A DNA stretch of 64,000 nt, from the NCBI GenBank assembly GCA_021846515.1, contig JAJZWU010000006.1, positions 28,097 to 92,096 of the forward strand. Direction: 5' to 3'. The stretch is from Actinomycetes bacterium (GTDB lineage Bacteria; Actinomycetota; Acidimicrobiia; Acidimicrobiales; JAMCPL01). The notes beneath the pieces are model-generated. The model saw only the letters and a program-made list of their open reading frames with translations, was not told the origin of the DNA and searched no databases. Each line of letters begins with the position of its first letter. Positions within the stretch are counted from its first letter, which is position 1. Positions 55,960 to 64,000 of this stretch are shown piece by piece. Position numbers and translations under genes: made by a program.

Positions 55960-57351
55960 CTATCGGGAAGAGAGCGCTTGAGATAGCTGGTCATCCAGCC
56001 AGTCTTCAGGTGTACGCAATGATGCCAGCTTGGCCAGCTGAGAGGCACGGGTTGCACGTTCAGCCTCACCAAGCACCAGGGTATCATGTAGCCCGGCAGA
56101 GGTCGCTCCTATGTCGTAGGGATTTATTTCGGTCACGGCTGGCTCAAGCTCGCTAAAAGTACCAGCCTCCCGACTGAGTAGAAGTGACCCGTGGCGTTCG
56201 TTTATGATGGGTCCCTCTTTGGCTACCAGGTTGAGCCCGTCACGTACAGGGTTAACCATAAGTACATCGTATAGCGATAATGCCGCCAACGATCTATAGT
56301 AGTCATCGGAAGTATCAAGTACAATCGGACTCCACGAACGAGTCGACCACTTGTCATTCAGGTAGTCGGTGGTAGTCTCTACCTCTGAAGCATACGCAAG
56401 GTACTCCTGCAGGTTCTGCCTTGAGGGGTAGGTGAGTGCAAGAAATATGACCTTTTCTGCCCATTCGGGATGCCCACTCAAAAGTTCATCAAACGCCCAC
56501 ATGCCACGCAGTATGTTCTTTGACGGCTCCATCCGGTCGGTTCTCACAATCAGCTTACGCCCATCCGCAATATTCTCAATCCATGACTTTTCTTCGGTAC
56601 ATTTTTCGGACTGGGCATCTGCACGCAATGATTCCACATCCACCCCCAGTGACGATACAAACGAGGAAGGTTGGATAGATGCCGTTTCCATGCACGATCT
56701 CAGATAAGAATCTACCCACTTGCCAGAATGGAATCCACAACTTTTTGCTGCAGCCATACTGGCAATAATTTCTCTGGCTACTTCGTCTGGAAGCACCTGA
56801 AAGAACTCCGGCGACGCAAAAGGGGTATGGAAAAAATGGACTACTTTCAGATCCGGGCGAATCGTAGCCAATAAACCGGGCAAAAGGGAAAGGTGATAAT
56901 CTTGGACAAGGACTACCGCGCCGTCTCCTGCCAATTGAGCTAACTCGTCTGCAAATACCTGATTATACTGTCTGTATCCCTCCCATGCCTCCATCCAGCG
57001 TAGGCCAAATCGCGGAACCCTTGACAGGTCCATCATGTGATGGTGGAGAAACCAGAGTGTTGCGTTGGCTACCGTATCATAGGCCATGTGATAGGTTGAT
57101 GGATCCATGTCGACCATGGTCAGATCTATTCCCTCACCCGCTTCGGCTGCCGCAAGACCTGATCTGGAAGCCTGAGAATCCGCTTCTCCCATCGCGCATG
57201 CCACCCACGATGCACCCTTACCAAGTAATAATTTTTTTAAGGTACCCGCCAAACCACCACCGCTGGAAGACAGTACCGGTTTGTTCTGCTTGTCGAAAAC
57301 GAAAGAGACTGGGCCCCTATTCGATGCGACTATGACTTCGACATCCAGCAT
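55960..57351 (-). CDS. otsA: Trehalose-6-phosphate synthase (GT20)
   Basis: Joins UDP- or GDP-glucose to glucose 6-phosphate. N-terminal VIVASNRGPVSFV, GGGLAGTL, WFLHHHMMD, VQDYHLSLLPGLL, VRTDRMEPSKNILRG and the donor-site NPVRDGLNLVAKEG are all in family positions. 463 residues. Upstream are two TATACTGTA copies, the nearer one ending 6 nt before the ATG. The gene may also be read through from the sugar operon. Confidence 0.93.
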   Translation of the reverse strand: MLDVEVIVASNRGPVSFVFDKQNKPVLSSSGGGLAGTLKKLLLGKGASWVACAMGEADSQASRSGLAAAEAGEGIDLTMVDMDPSTYHMAYDTVANATLWFLHHHMMDLSRVPRFGLRWMEAWEGYRQYNQVFADELAQLAGDGAVVLVQDYHLSLLPGLLATIRPDLKVVHFFHTPFASPEFFQVLPDEVAREIIASMAAAKSCGFHSGKWVDSYLRSCMETASIQPSSFVSSLGVDVESLRADAQSEKCTEEKSWIENIADGRKLIVRTDRMEPSKNILRGMWAFDELLSGHPEWAEKVIFLALTYPSRQNLQEYLAYASEVETTTDYLNDKWSTRSWSPIVLDTSDDYYRSLAALSLYDVLMVNPVRDGLNLVAKEGPIINERHGSLLLSREAGTFSELEPAVTEINPYDIGATSAGLHDTLVLGEAERATRASQLAKLASLRTPEDWLDDQLSQALSSR

Positions 57352-57357
57352 AGTTAA

Positions 57358-57385
57358 TACAGTATAGCCCGGCTACTACAGTATA
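57358..57385 (-). repeat. Two TATACTGTA direct repeats upstream of otsA
   Basis: TATACTGTA occurs at 57366-57358 and 57385-57377, period 19. The nearer TATACT could be the -10 box. The pair may also be a regulator site. Confidence 0.4.
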
Positions 57386-57399
57386 AGCCAGTCGCTCCA

Positions 57400-58137
57400 T
57401 CAACTTTGCTCGGCCATCGACCACATAGACCACAGCGTCGTACGCATACGCCGCGGCTGCTCAAGAACCGTCACTATTGCATCGGCTACATCCTCTGGCT
57501 GCAAGAGTGCATCCAGCAAGGAATCACCCGCTACCCTTCCAAGCCCAAGGGCAAACTCCGTACTAACCCCGGCTGGGCATATAGCACTTACACGGATTCC
57601 ATCTTCTCTCAGCTCCCTATCCATAGCACCAGCAAGTCCTACCTGAGCAAATTTGGTGGATGCGTATACGGCTTCGTTGGCCCCTCCCCGGAGTCCCGCA
57701 ACTGACGCGACTACTACCAGGTCACCGCCACCATTAGCAATAAAATGTTTTACCGAGGCTCTTGCCGGCCATAGTGTACCCGCTATGTTGGTCGTTATCA
57801 TATCCTCCAGCAAATCATCCGAATGATCCATAATGCTTCCATACGCACCAAAACCAGCACTTGCAACAAGACTGTCCAGACGGCCGAATGCTTGCAGCGC
57901 CTTATCTACCAATCCTTGCGCCTGGTTCCGATCTCTCACATCATATTGATACGCAACAGCGTTGTCCTCCCCCAGCTCCGATACCAATGCACTGAGACGA
58001 TCCAATCTGCGTGCTGATGCCACCACTCTGGCGCCATGGTTGACCAGCAGCCGACTGGCAGCCAAGCCTATCCCGGAACTTGCCCCGGTTACAGCTACTA
58101 CCGTACCATGCAAATCTCTTTTTTCCGGCAATTTCAT
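57400..58137 (-). CDS. Short-chain dehydrogenase/reductase
   Basis: Classical SDR: cofactor loop VTGASSGIGLAASRLL, VASAGFGAYG, catalytic Ser in VVVASVAGLRGG and YxxxK in YASTKFAQVG. About 245 residues. ATG 58137 is preferred over GTG 58140 because AAGGAG then sits about 8 nt upstream. It follows the sugar permease by 18 nt and may oxidise or reduce the same substrate or act independently. Confidence 0.85.
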   Translation of the reverse strand: MKLPEKRDLHGTVVAVTGASSGIGLAASRLLVNHGARVVASARRLDRLSALVSELGEDNAVAYQYDVRDRNQAQGLVDKALQAFGRLDSLVASAGFGAYGSIMDHSDDLLEDMITTNIAGTLWPARASVKHFIANGGGDLVVVASVAGLRGGANEAVYASTKFAQVGLAGAMDRELREDGIRVSAICPAGVSTEFALGLGRVAGDSLLDALLQPEDVADAIVTVLEQPRRMRTTLWSMWSMAEQS

Positions 58138-58155
58138 CACGCTCTCCTTTCGAGT

Positions 58156-59172
58156 TCACTTGACATTCACTCCACCTCGAGCCTGCAGACCCGCCACCAC
58201 CAGCACAAGAGCAACAAATATATACTCCCATAGGGCAGGCAGTCCCAGCAGGATGATCAGATCATTGACAATGCCTATAACAACAGCACCTATGGCAGCA
58301 CCGACTACGGTTCCCCTACCGCCTGTAAACGGTATTCCACCAAGAATCACAGCAGCTATAGCTTCCAGGGACAACCCGGTACCACTGTTCGGATAGATAG
58401 ACTGCGACCAGGCTGTCATCATTACGCCGGCCAGGGCAGCCAGGACGCCGGATATAACAAATACAAGCACCTTCAACCTTGCCGTGTTCAGCCCTACTAC
58501 CCTTGCTGAGGTTTCGTTGGAGCCAACCGACTTTATCCAGGCACCGAGAGGAGTTACAGACAGTAGGATCTGCCCGAGTATGACCACACCAAAACTGAGA
58601 AGTATCAGCCGGGACACACCCAGCGTCGCTCCCGCCATACTTCCAAACCCCAATCCTCGGGTGGGAGTCACAGAGAAAGGACTAATGTAACTACCGTTGT
58701 TTATCAGCAGGGCTACACCCTCGAATCCCCAATAACTTCCCAGTGTAACTATAAAAGACGGGATACGTCCCTTGGTGACAAGCAGTCCCACTGTAATTCC
58801 TATCAGTGCCCCTATGGCTAAAGTGAGCAGCACAGCTGGGATAGCCGGCATCTTCTGATATATGGTAAAAAAAGCTGCAAGCATACCACTGGCAGCCAGC
58901 ACGCTCTCCACTCCAAGGTCTATCATCCCCATCATGATTACGAATGCCTCACCTACTGTGATCACCATCAAGAAACTGGACGAGATAAGCAGAGACTTCA
59001 TATTTGCAACTGTGAAGAACGAGCCGGAGAGGAACGATGAGATTGCTATGGCAAGAACGAGAAATATAATGGGTCTCTTGACGCTGCCAGCTCCGCCGAT
59101 CAACAGCCTGCCTACCTGACGTAGCTTGGCAGGATAGTTCACTGGCTTGATGGAGGCAGCTGATACGCTCAT
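58156..59172 (-). CDS. Sugar ABC transporter permease (CUT2/RbsC-like)
   Basis: A 338-residue membrane protein with about nine hydrophobic segments and the CUT2 signature region GLSLEAIAAVILGGIPFTGGRG near the C-terminus. It starts immediately after the ATPase stop (TAAATG), with AGGAGGT inside the end of the ATPase gene. Confidence 0.9.
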   Translation of the reverse strand: MSVSAASIKPVNYPAKLRQVGRLLIGGAGSVKRPIIFLVLAIAISSFLSGSFFTVANMKSLLISSSFLMVITVGEAFVIMMGMIDLGVESVLAASGMLAAFFTIYQKMPAIPAVLLTLAIGALIGITVGLLVTKGRIPSFIVTLGSYWGFEGVALLINNGSYISPFSVTPTRGLGFGSMAGATLGVSRLILLSFGVVILGQILLSVTPLGAWIKSVGSNETSARVVGLNTARLKVLVFVISGVLAALAGVMMTAWSQSIYPNSGTGLSLEAIAAVILGGIPFTGGRGTVVGAAIGAVVIGIVNDLIILLGLPALWEYIFVALVLVVAGLQARGGVNVK

Positions 59173-60066
59173 TTAATCGCCACCTCCTGCCAGCTTACCG
59201 TTACCTGCAACCGATACCGCATTTTGTACCGAACCTTCAAACATCATTTGAGCGAGTTCTGTTATGGTCATCCGGTGATCATTGGTAATAATATGAGAGA
59301 TCGCTCCGCGGTTCAGGATGGCTATTCTATCCGATACCTCCAGTACATCTTCCAGCCTATGACTTACCAGTATGACCGATTTACCCAAACCCTTGAGTTT
59401 GAGTATTAAGTTCAGAACATCTCTCACCTTATTGAGTGATATTGCCGCTGTCGGCTCATCCATCAGGATAATATCTCTCTCAAACAGAAGCGCCCGTGCG
59501 ATGGCTACCACTTGCTGCTCTCCACCTGAAAGCGCACCTACCAGATCAGTTGGTTTTACCTTGGATGCCAATTCGGTAAGGACATCAGCAGCACGGTGTA
59601 TCATGTACCGCTTATCCAGGATTACCTTGAACTTACGTTTCTCCTCTGCAAGAAAGAGGTTCTGCCATACCGTAAGATCAGGCGCCAGGTCCAGATGCTG
59701 ATAGATCATCTCGATCTTCAGCCCTTTACGCGATGTAGACGGTGATGCATGAGCCACCGGCTTTCCCCTATACTTGAACGTTCCGCTATCTGCATGATTA
59801 TAACCGGTCAGTAACGACAGAAACGTGGACTTACCCGCTCCGTTATCACCAACAAGACCCAACACCTCACCCTCGTACAGCTCAAGGCTAACGCCATCTA
59901 CCGCCCGTACAGGACCAAAACTCTTTACAAGATTCTCTACAGCCAGCAGCGGGATTTTTGATGAATTACCAGGTGCGGTAATACCTGCCGTGGGGTCGGC
60001 GGTGCTGTAAACGTTCTTATCGCTCAATTCCTCATCACGAAGCAGAGCATTGGAGTCGTCATCCAT
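59173..60066 (-). CDS. Sugar ABC transporter ATP-binding protein (single-domain CUT2)
   Basis: Walker A GDNGAGKSTFLSLL, signature ALSGGEQQVVAIARALL, Walker B IILMDEPTAAISL, H-loop LVSHRLEDVLEV. It has one nucleotide-binding domain of 297 residues, unlike the tandem RbsA form, so it works as a homodimer, as in FrcA-type systems. It overlaps the ribokinase gene by 8 nt. Confidence 0.92.
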   Translation of the reverse strand: MDDDSNALLRDEELSDKNVYSTADPTAGITAPGNSSKIPLLAVENLVKSFGPVRAVDGVSLELYEGEVLGLVGDNGAGKSTFLSLLTGYNHADSGTFKYRGKPVAHASPSTSRKGLKIEMIYQHLDLAPDLTVWQNLFLAEEKRKFKVILDKRYMIHRAADVLTELASKVKPTDLVGALSGGEQQVVAIARALLFERDIILMDEPTAAISLNKVRDVLNLILKLKGLGKSVILVSHRLEDVLEVSDRIAILNRGAISHIITNDHRMTITELAQMMFEGSVQNAVSVAGNGKLAGGGD

Positions 60067-61105
60067 TGACGTAAACCTCGTTGGTGGTTATATTATCTTC
60101 AATTGCTGGGTTAAAGATAATGAGAGGAAGTTTGCTTTCGAAATCGTTTACATTGACAACATCGACAACGGAGGGCAATGCTTCCTGCGCCCCCATCTTT
60201 GTTGTTGCCATAGCACCTGCACGCATAGCAAAACCAAACGAATCTTCCATCGTCCATCCCCTTGATAGCCCCACTGCCAGACCTCCCATAAACGCATCAC
60301 CTGCTCCGGTGGTATCTACAACCCTTACCGGAGGTGGTTTGGCTGCAATACTGTATTCGCCGGCAACATCACCGGACTTACTTAAAAAGCCTTCACCAGA
60401 ATACATGACCGCACCCAACCGACCAAGCGTAATTATTACGGCCTTTATTCCATGCGCAGCAATATGTCTTGCCGCGTCAAGTGCCTGAGAGTGCGATTCT
60501 ATGTGGTGACCCATGCCGGTAATTTCTTCGGCCTCCACCTCATTTACGACTATCACATCTGCACCCCCCAGCTTCTCTATTGGGACTGAAGGCACTGGAG
60601 ATGGGTTTACCAGAGTAATAACTCCTTTCATGCCGCCAAATCTCTGCGTAGCAGCGATAGCAGTTTCAACGGGTAGCTCAAACTGGACAACCGCTACACC
60701 ACCTGAGTATTCAAGAACGGCAGCAGCCAGATCAATCTGATCTCCACTTACCTTACCATTGGCTCCCGGTGTCACCGCTATTATATTCTCGCCGTGTTGG
60801 TCTACCAGTATCATTGCTACACCTGTTGACTGACCGTGTCCGGCAGCGACCATAGAGATGTCTACTCTCCTGCCTGCAATATCCGCTAATATCTGTTTCC
60901 CTGCAGTATCGTCTCCTACCATACCTACAAGGTAAGCCTGTCCTCCAAGCACTGCCGCAGCCACCGCCTGGTTGGCTCCCTTGCCGCCTGGCCTTAATAG
61001 TAACGAACTACCGAATACAGTTTCACCGGGTGAGGGCAGTTCGGCAACACTCACCACCATGTCCTGATTGATACTTCCGATCACTACGATAGGCTTGGAG
61101 TTCAC
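60059..61105 (-). CDS. rbsK: Ribokinase-like PfkB sugar kinase
   Basis: N-terminal PfkB signature GGKGANQAVAAAVLG (about 38-52), NEVEAEEITG, and the C-terminal ATP-site DTTGAGDAFMGGLAVGL (about 265-280) with catalytic Asp. A 25-residue C-terminal extension exceeds the usual ribokinase length. The GTG start overlaps the LacI stop (GTGA). Ribose is the default substrate; no rbsD mutarotase is present. Confidence 0.9.
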   Translation of the reverse strand: MNSKPIVVIGSINQDMVVSVAELPSPGETVFGSSLLLRPGGKGANQAVAAAVLGGQAYLVGMVGDDTAGKQILADIAGRRVDISMVAAGHGQSTGVAMILVDQHGENIIAVTPGANGKVSGDQIDLAAAVLEYSGGVAVVQFELPVETAIAATQRFGGMKGVITLVNPSPVPSVPIEKLGGADVIVVNEVEAEEITGMGHHIESHSQALDAARHIAAHGIKAVIITLGRLGAVMYSGEGFLSKSGDVAGEYSIAAKPPPVRVVDTTGAGDAFMGGLAVGLSRGWTMEDSFGFAMRAGAMATTKMGAQEALPSVVDVVNVNDFESKLPLIIFNPAIEDNITTNEVYVNG

Positions 61106-62457
61106 CTTCCATCTCCCACGGCAGCAACCCCTGAGCCGATACCTCCTGAAGTGGCAACCCCTGAAGTGGAATCCCGTATCACCAGTGAACCACGAAAGGT
61201 AAGTATCCTGCGTCCGTCGTGGTAGGTTTCGTATACATCTCCGCTGGATAGAGCGTACTGTAGTTGTGAGTCGATACGTTTTCCATGCAAAATGGATTCG
61301 CGCAGATTTCTTATATCGCCAAACTGCTTCCCGGATAAATCCATATCGTCCCTGATTTCTCCATCAGCTCCACTGTCCTCCCTATTTCGCACCTTCTCAG
61401 CAATCTGATCGACATTTTTAGCATGTCTTTGCAGATACTTACCTGTACGCAGTCGATGGAGTCTCTCTATATCGGAGATAGCTACTTCAGCTGCAACTGC
61501 ACCCATCAGAGCTACCGGCTGATGCACAGTTGTCAACGCGGGAGATACATAGGCTGATATAGTGATGTCATCGAAACCAGCGACAGAGACATCCTGCGGT
61601 ATTGACAGTCCAGCATTTCTCAGAGCAGACATTGCTCCTATGGCCATGAGATCATTGGCGGCAAATACAGCAGTAAACTTTAGCCCACTGTCCATGGCCT
61701 GGTTGGAAGCACCGTATCCACTGGCTTCACTGAGATCTCCCCGCAATATGAGTTCATCTCTTACCTGAATCCCGGCATCACGAAGTGCATCTTCATATCC
61801 GAGCCTTCTCTGCATGGAAAGATCAAGACCCTCCGGCCCGTCAATATATAGTATATCTGCATGCCCGGACGAAACTAGATACGACACCAGTTCTCTCGTG
61901 CTGGACCGATGATCCACAGCAACCAGCGTGGAGCCGGGAAGGGCAGAGTCTCTGTCCAGGCATACAAGTGCAATATCTTCTCCGAGATGCGGTAGGGCCT
62001 CACTCACACTACCTGTATCGAGCTGCCTTACAGAAAGCCCTACTGTTATAATACCATCGACCCTGCCGTTGCCCAGTAGTTCCAGCTGGTTCTCAAAACG
62101 CGTTTCACCGATCACCTGAGAGAGCAATGTTCCATACCCCTCCTGCTCTGCTCTGTACTGGATGGCTTTAATGAGTTCCGGAAAGAATGGATTGCTTATG
62201 TCAGGCAAAATAATTCCGAGCAGCCAGGTACGACGTTTGACCAGTCCGCGTGCGGCCAAATGCGGTTTATAGCCTGTAGTTGCTATAGCCTCTCTGACAC
62301 GCTCTTTGACGTAGCTGGATACATGGTCATGACCGGACAGCGTCCTTGATACCGATGCCGTTGATACACCTGCCACCCTGGCAACATCGTAGATGGTAGG
62401 TCTGTAATATCTTGGCTGCTCGTCATCTGGCTCTATCTTTGTAATCTCTGTATGCAA
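61102..62457 (-). CDS. LacI-family transcriptional regulator with an insertion
   Basis: HTH IYDVARVAGVSTASVSRTLSG at about 17-37, hinge region ATTGYKPHLAARGL, and a sugar-binding core with AVFAANDLMAIGAMSAL and SVAGFDDITISAYVSPALTTV. At 451 residues it is 100 longer than normal: about 75-80 charged residues lie between RLHRLRTGKYLQ and the usual closing strand (LTFRGSLVIRDSTSG). TTG start with AGGT 6 nt upstream. It probably represses its own operon via the 63815 palindrome. Confidence 0.88.
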   Translation of the reverse strand: MHTEITKIEPDDEQPRYYRPTIYDVARVAGVSTASVSRTLSGHDHVSSYVKERVREAIATTGYKPHLAARGLVKRRTWLLGIILPDISNPFFPELIKAIQYRAEQEGYGTLLSQVIGETRFENQLELLGNGRVDGIITVGLSVRQLDTGSVSEALPHLGEDIALVCLDRDSALPGSTLVAVDHRSSTRELVSYLVSSGHADILYIDGPEGLDLSMQRRLGYEDALRDAGIQVRDELILRGDLSEASGYGASNQAMDSGLKFTAVFAANDLMAIGAMSALRNAGLSIPQDVSVAGFDDITISAYVSPALTTVHQPVALMGAVAAEVAISDIERLHRLRTGKYLQRHAKNVDQIAEKVRNREDSGADGEIRDDMDLSGKQFGDIRNLRESILHGKRIDSQLQYALSSGDVYETYHDGRRILTFRGSLVIRDSTSGVATSGGIGSGVAAVGDGR

Positions 62458-62485
62458 GCGTAACCTGCCGTTCTCGTATTATTAC

Positions 62486-62523
62486 TGGCACTACTATGCA
62501 TTATTCATCAAACAGTAGTGCCA
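62486..62523 (-). terminator. Intercistronic hairpin after the binding-protein gene
   Basis: TGGCACTACT and AGTAGTGCCA form a perfect 10-bp stem with an 18-nt loop, about 100 nt past the binding-protein stop and 29 nt before the regulator start. No T-run. It probably protects or partially terminates the binding-protein mRNA. Confidence 0.5.
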
Positions 62524-62620
62524 CCTGCATTAGTGCTACTAGCAGCACGCTTCCCGTTATAAGCTATGGCCACGTACTGCCATTTGGTCAACCGGCGACA
62601 TTTTATTCCAAGACTGCCTT

Positions 62621-63739
62621 TTATGACGTAATCTTATGTGACGTAGAGATTCCATATGGAAGCGGTGGTACTACCGAAGGAGTTCCCCATGGGCCTATAG
62701 TAGATACGTTGGCCTTCGTGACCAAGTGCATTGGGATAAGTACCTTGCCGTTTGGGAACTTGGAAGGAGGGGGAAGGGTCTTGTGGTAAAGGTAGTTCCA
62801 CATGGCCTCCACTGCCCAGTAAGCCTCTATAAACGGGGAATGGGTTACGGTGTCCACCTGGGTTCCATTTGCCACGTCCGTCAGACTCTGCGGCTGAGCA
62901 TCCGCTCCAGCTACCAGCATATGCTTACCGGGAGTAATTCCGTGAGACTCTAACGCTGCTATTGCTCCAAGCGCCATGGCATCGTTAGCCGCTGCAACTA
63001 GCTGAATATTTGTAGTCTTGGCCAATTCTGTACTCATGATCGATTGAGCGGTACTTGTGGAGAAATTACCCGACGTATCCAGAATGACCTTTACCTTGCC
63101 GCTCTTTTCGTAGGGATTAAGGACATCCATGGTTCCCTGCTGCCTCCCTATGCTGACACTGGCTCCCAGCGTTCCCTGCAGGACAACTACATTCCATGGC
63201 GTGGGTATGTGCATCGCCTCTAGCTGGCTGATGGCATATGATGTCAAGTCCTTCCCAAGGGTAACATCGTTGTCGCCCACAAAGGCAATACGCGCTGAAG
63301 GCGTAGACACATCCCTGTCGATAGTGATCACCGGCACGTGGTGAGCCATGGCGTTTTCAGCGGCTGTAGTATCTGTTTCACTGATCGTATTGAGGATGAT
63401 GCCCTGGGCACCCGCACCCAATGCCTCGCTCACATCGGTTGCTTCAGTCGTGGCCGATCCTCCGGCATTAATTGTCTTGATGTCAAGCGTTGGATAGTAT
63501 TTACTCACATCGGTAATGGCTTGAGCCATCGGTGCAAAATACGGTGGGGTCGGCCCATTATATATGAAATAGATCAATTTCTTTGCTGTCGTAGGCACTG
63601 TTGTGGTAGATGGTTTTGAGGAACTTGAACTGCACGCCGTTAACAACAGCGCGCCTGCCATTACAATCCCAAATGTACCTACCCACCTCTTGAACCTACT
63701 CGGACTGTTTGAATGATCATAATCCAGTACTTTTCTCAT
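62621..63739 (-). CDS. Sugar ABC transporter substrate-binding lipoprotein (RbsB-like)
   Basis: Lipobox GALLLTACSS, a Ser/Thr linker, then a type I periplasmic-binding fold: IYFIYNGPTPPYFAPMAQAI, GAQGIILNTISETDTT, VPVITIDRDVS, FVGDNDVTLGKDL and AANDAMALGAIAALESHG. AAAGGAG lies 7-8 nt before the ATG. First gene of the operon behind a strong promoter and operator, as usual for the most abundant component. Confidence 0.92.
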   Translation of the reverse strand: MRKVLDYDHSNSPSRFKRWVGTFGIVMAGALLLTACSSSSSKPSTTTVPTTAKKLIYFIYNGPTPPYFAPMAQAITDVSKYYPTLDIKTINAGGSATTEATDVSEALGAGAQGIILNTISETDTTAAENAMAHHVPVITIDRDVSTPSARIAFVGDNDVTLGKDLTSYAISQLEAMHIPTPWNVVVLQGTLGASVSIGRQQGTMDVLNPYEKSGKVKVILDTSGNFSTSTAQSIMSTELAKTTNIQLVAAANDAMALGAIAALESHGITPGKHMLVAGADAQPQSLTDVANGTQVDTVTHSPFIEAYWAVEAMWNYLYHKTLPPPSKFPNGKVLIPMHLVTKANVSTIGPWGTPSVVPPLPYGISTSHKITS

Positions 63740-63814
63740 TAGAAGCTCCTTTCACTCTGCTCCTTACTCAGCGTACTTCTCCCCCTGCCAGAAACTACCA
63801 ACAGGGTATGGAAC

Positions 63815-63828
63815 TGTAAGCGCTTACA
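63815..63828. promoter_or_regulatory. LacI-type operator
   Basis: TGTAAGCGCTTACA, a perfect 14-bp palindrome with the central CG and arms typical of LacI/CcpA-family sites. It begins about 12 nt downstream of the -10 box, so a bound repressor would block initiation or escape. Confidence 0.8.
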
Positions 63829-63840
63829 ACACACAATTTA

Positions 63841-63869
63841 ATTGTAAACCTACGATTGGTAAATGTCAA
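63841..63869 (-). promoter_or_regulatory. Promoter of the sugar ABC operon
   Basis: On the minus strand TTGACA (63869-63864) and TACAAT (63846-63841) are spaced exactly 17 nt. It precedes the operator and the binding-protein gene, leaving a leader of about 95 nt. An overlapping ACAATT-T-AATTGT palindrome (63833-63845) covers the -10 and start region. Confidence 0.75.
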
Positions 63870-64000
63870 GTACCTTAATAAATATTTTTTATAATTAAGA
63901 TAATCTTGTTGTGGATGCTACGCTATGGCGCTATTGTGCATCCCATACCGAGGATGCTGCTATACGTGAGTATCTTTTTCTCAACTCCCGGACGGATTCT

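Overview
The window looks like chromosomal DNA of an actinomycete-type bacterium (Actinomycetota). The base composition is only moderately G+C-rich by eye. Signs are a crgA/trpG pair, a SigR/RsrA-type redox sigma and anti-sigma pair, a SepX/GlpR-like membrane protein, ClpC, an APS-reductase-type CysH and many lipoproteins. A deep-branching class such as Acidimicrobiia would fit, but that is inference. No rRNA, tRNA, CRISPR array, insertion sequence or prophage was seen. At least ten genes have a TANNNT-like -10 hexamer only 3-7 nt before the start codon, so leaderless transcription is probably common here.

Layout. 1-11.6 kb: the end of an acyl-CoA mutase large subunit, sua5, purE, a GH1 glycosidase, a duplicated membrane protein, a 1457-residue secreted repeat protein, a ROK sugar kinase and dapA. 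11.6-20.9 kb (minus strand): an MFS transporter with a repeat-filled extracellular insert, two lipoproteins, an ABC-2 exporter pair, a zinc alcohol dehydrogenase and a SepX-like protein. 21.1-28.7 kb (minus strand): the most interesting locus. A guanidine-I (ykkC) riboswitch leads a ureohydrolase, an APC permease and ureA-B-C-F-G-D. 28.8-32.8 kb: sulfate assimilation, with cysH divergent from cysD-cysN-siroheme synthase. 32.8-42.7 kb: serA, trpG/pabA, crgA, a thiolase, sigR-rsrA, radA and clpC. 43-47 kb: an epimerase, a membrane-anchored YVTN propeller protein and a Usp-flavin fusion. 47.1-57.4 kb: otsB and otsA flank a two-component system, an RND pump with its adaptor, and a DUF5666-like lipoprotein. 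57.4-64 kb (minus strand): a CUT2 sugar ABC operon (binding protein, LacI regulator, ribokinase, ATPase, permease, SDR) with a clear promoter and a 14-bp operator.

How the genes work together. The guanidine locus reads as one self-contained nitrogen-scavenging route. The riboswitch senses free guanidine, the permease may import it, the ureohydrolase would split it to urea and ammonia, and urease would finish the job to CO2 and ammonia. The riboswitch makes a guanidine hydrolase (GdmH-type) a much better call than agmatinase. The sulfate genes supply sulfite and the siroheme needed by a sulfite reductase that lies outside the window. SigR/RsrA, Usp, ClpC, RadA and trehalose synthesis form a stress-response background.
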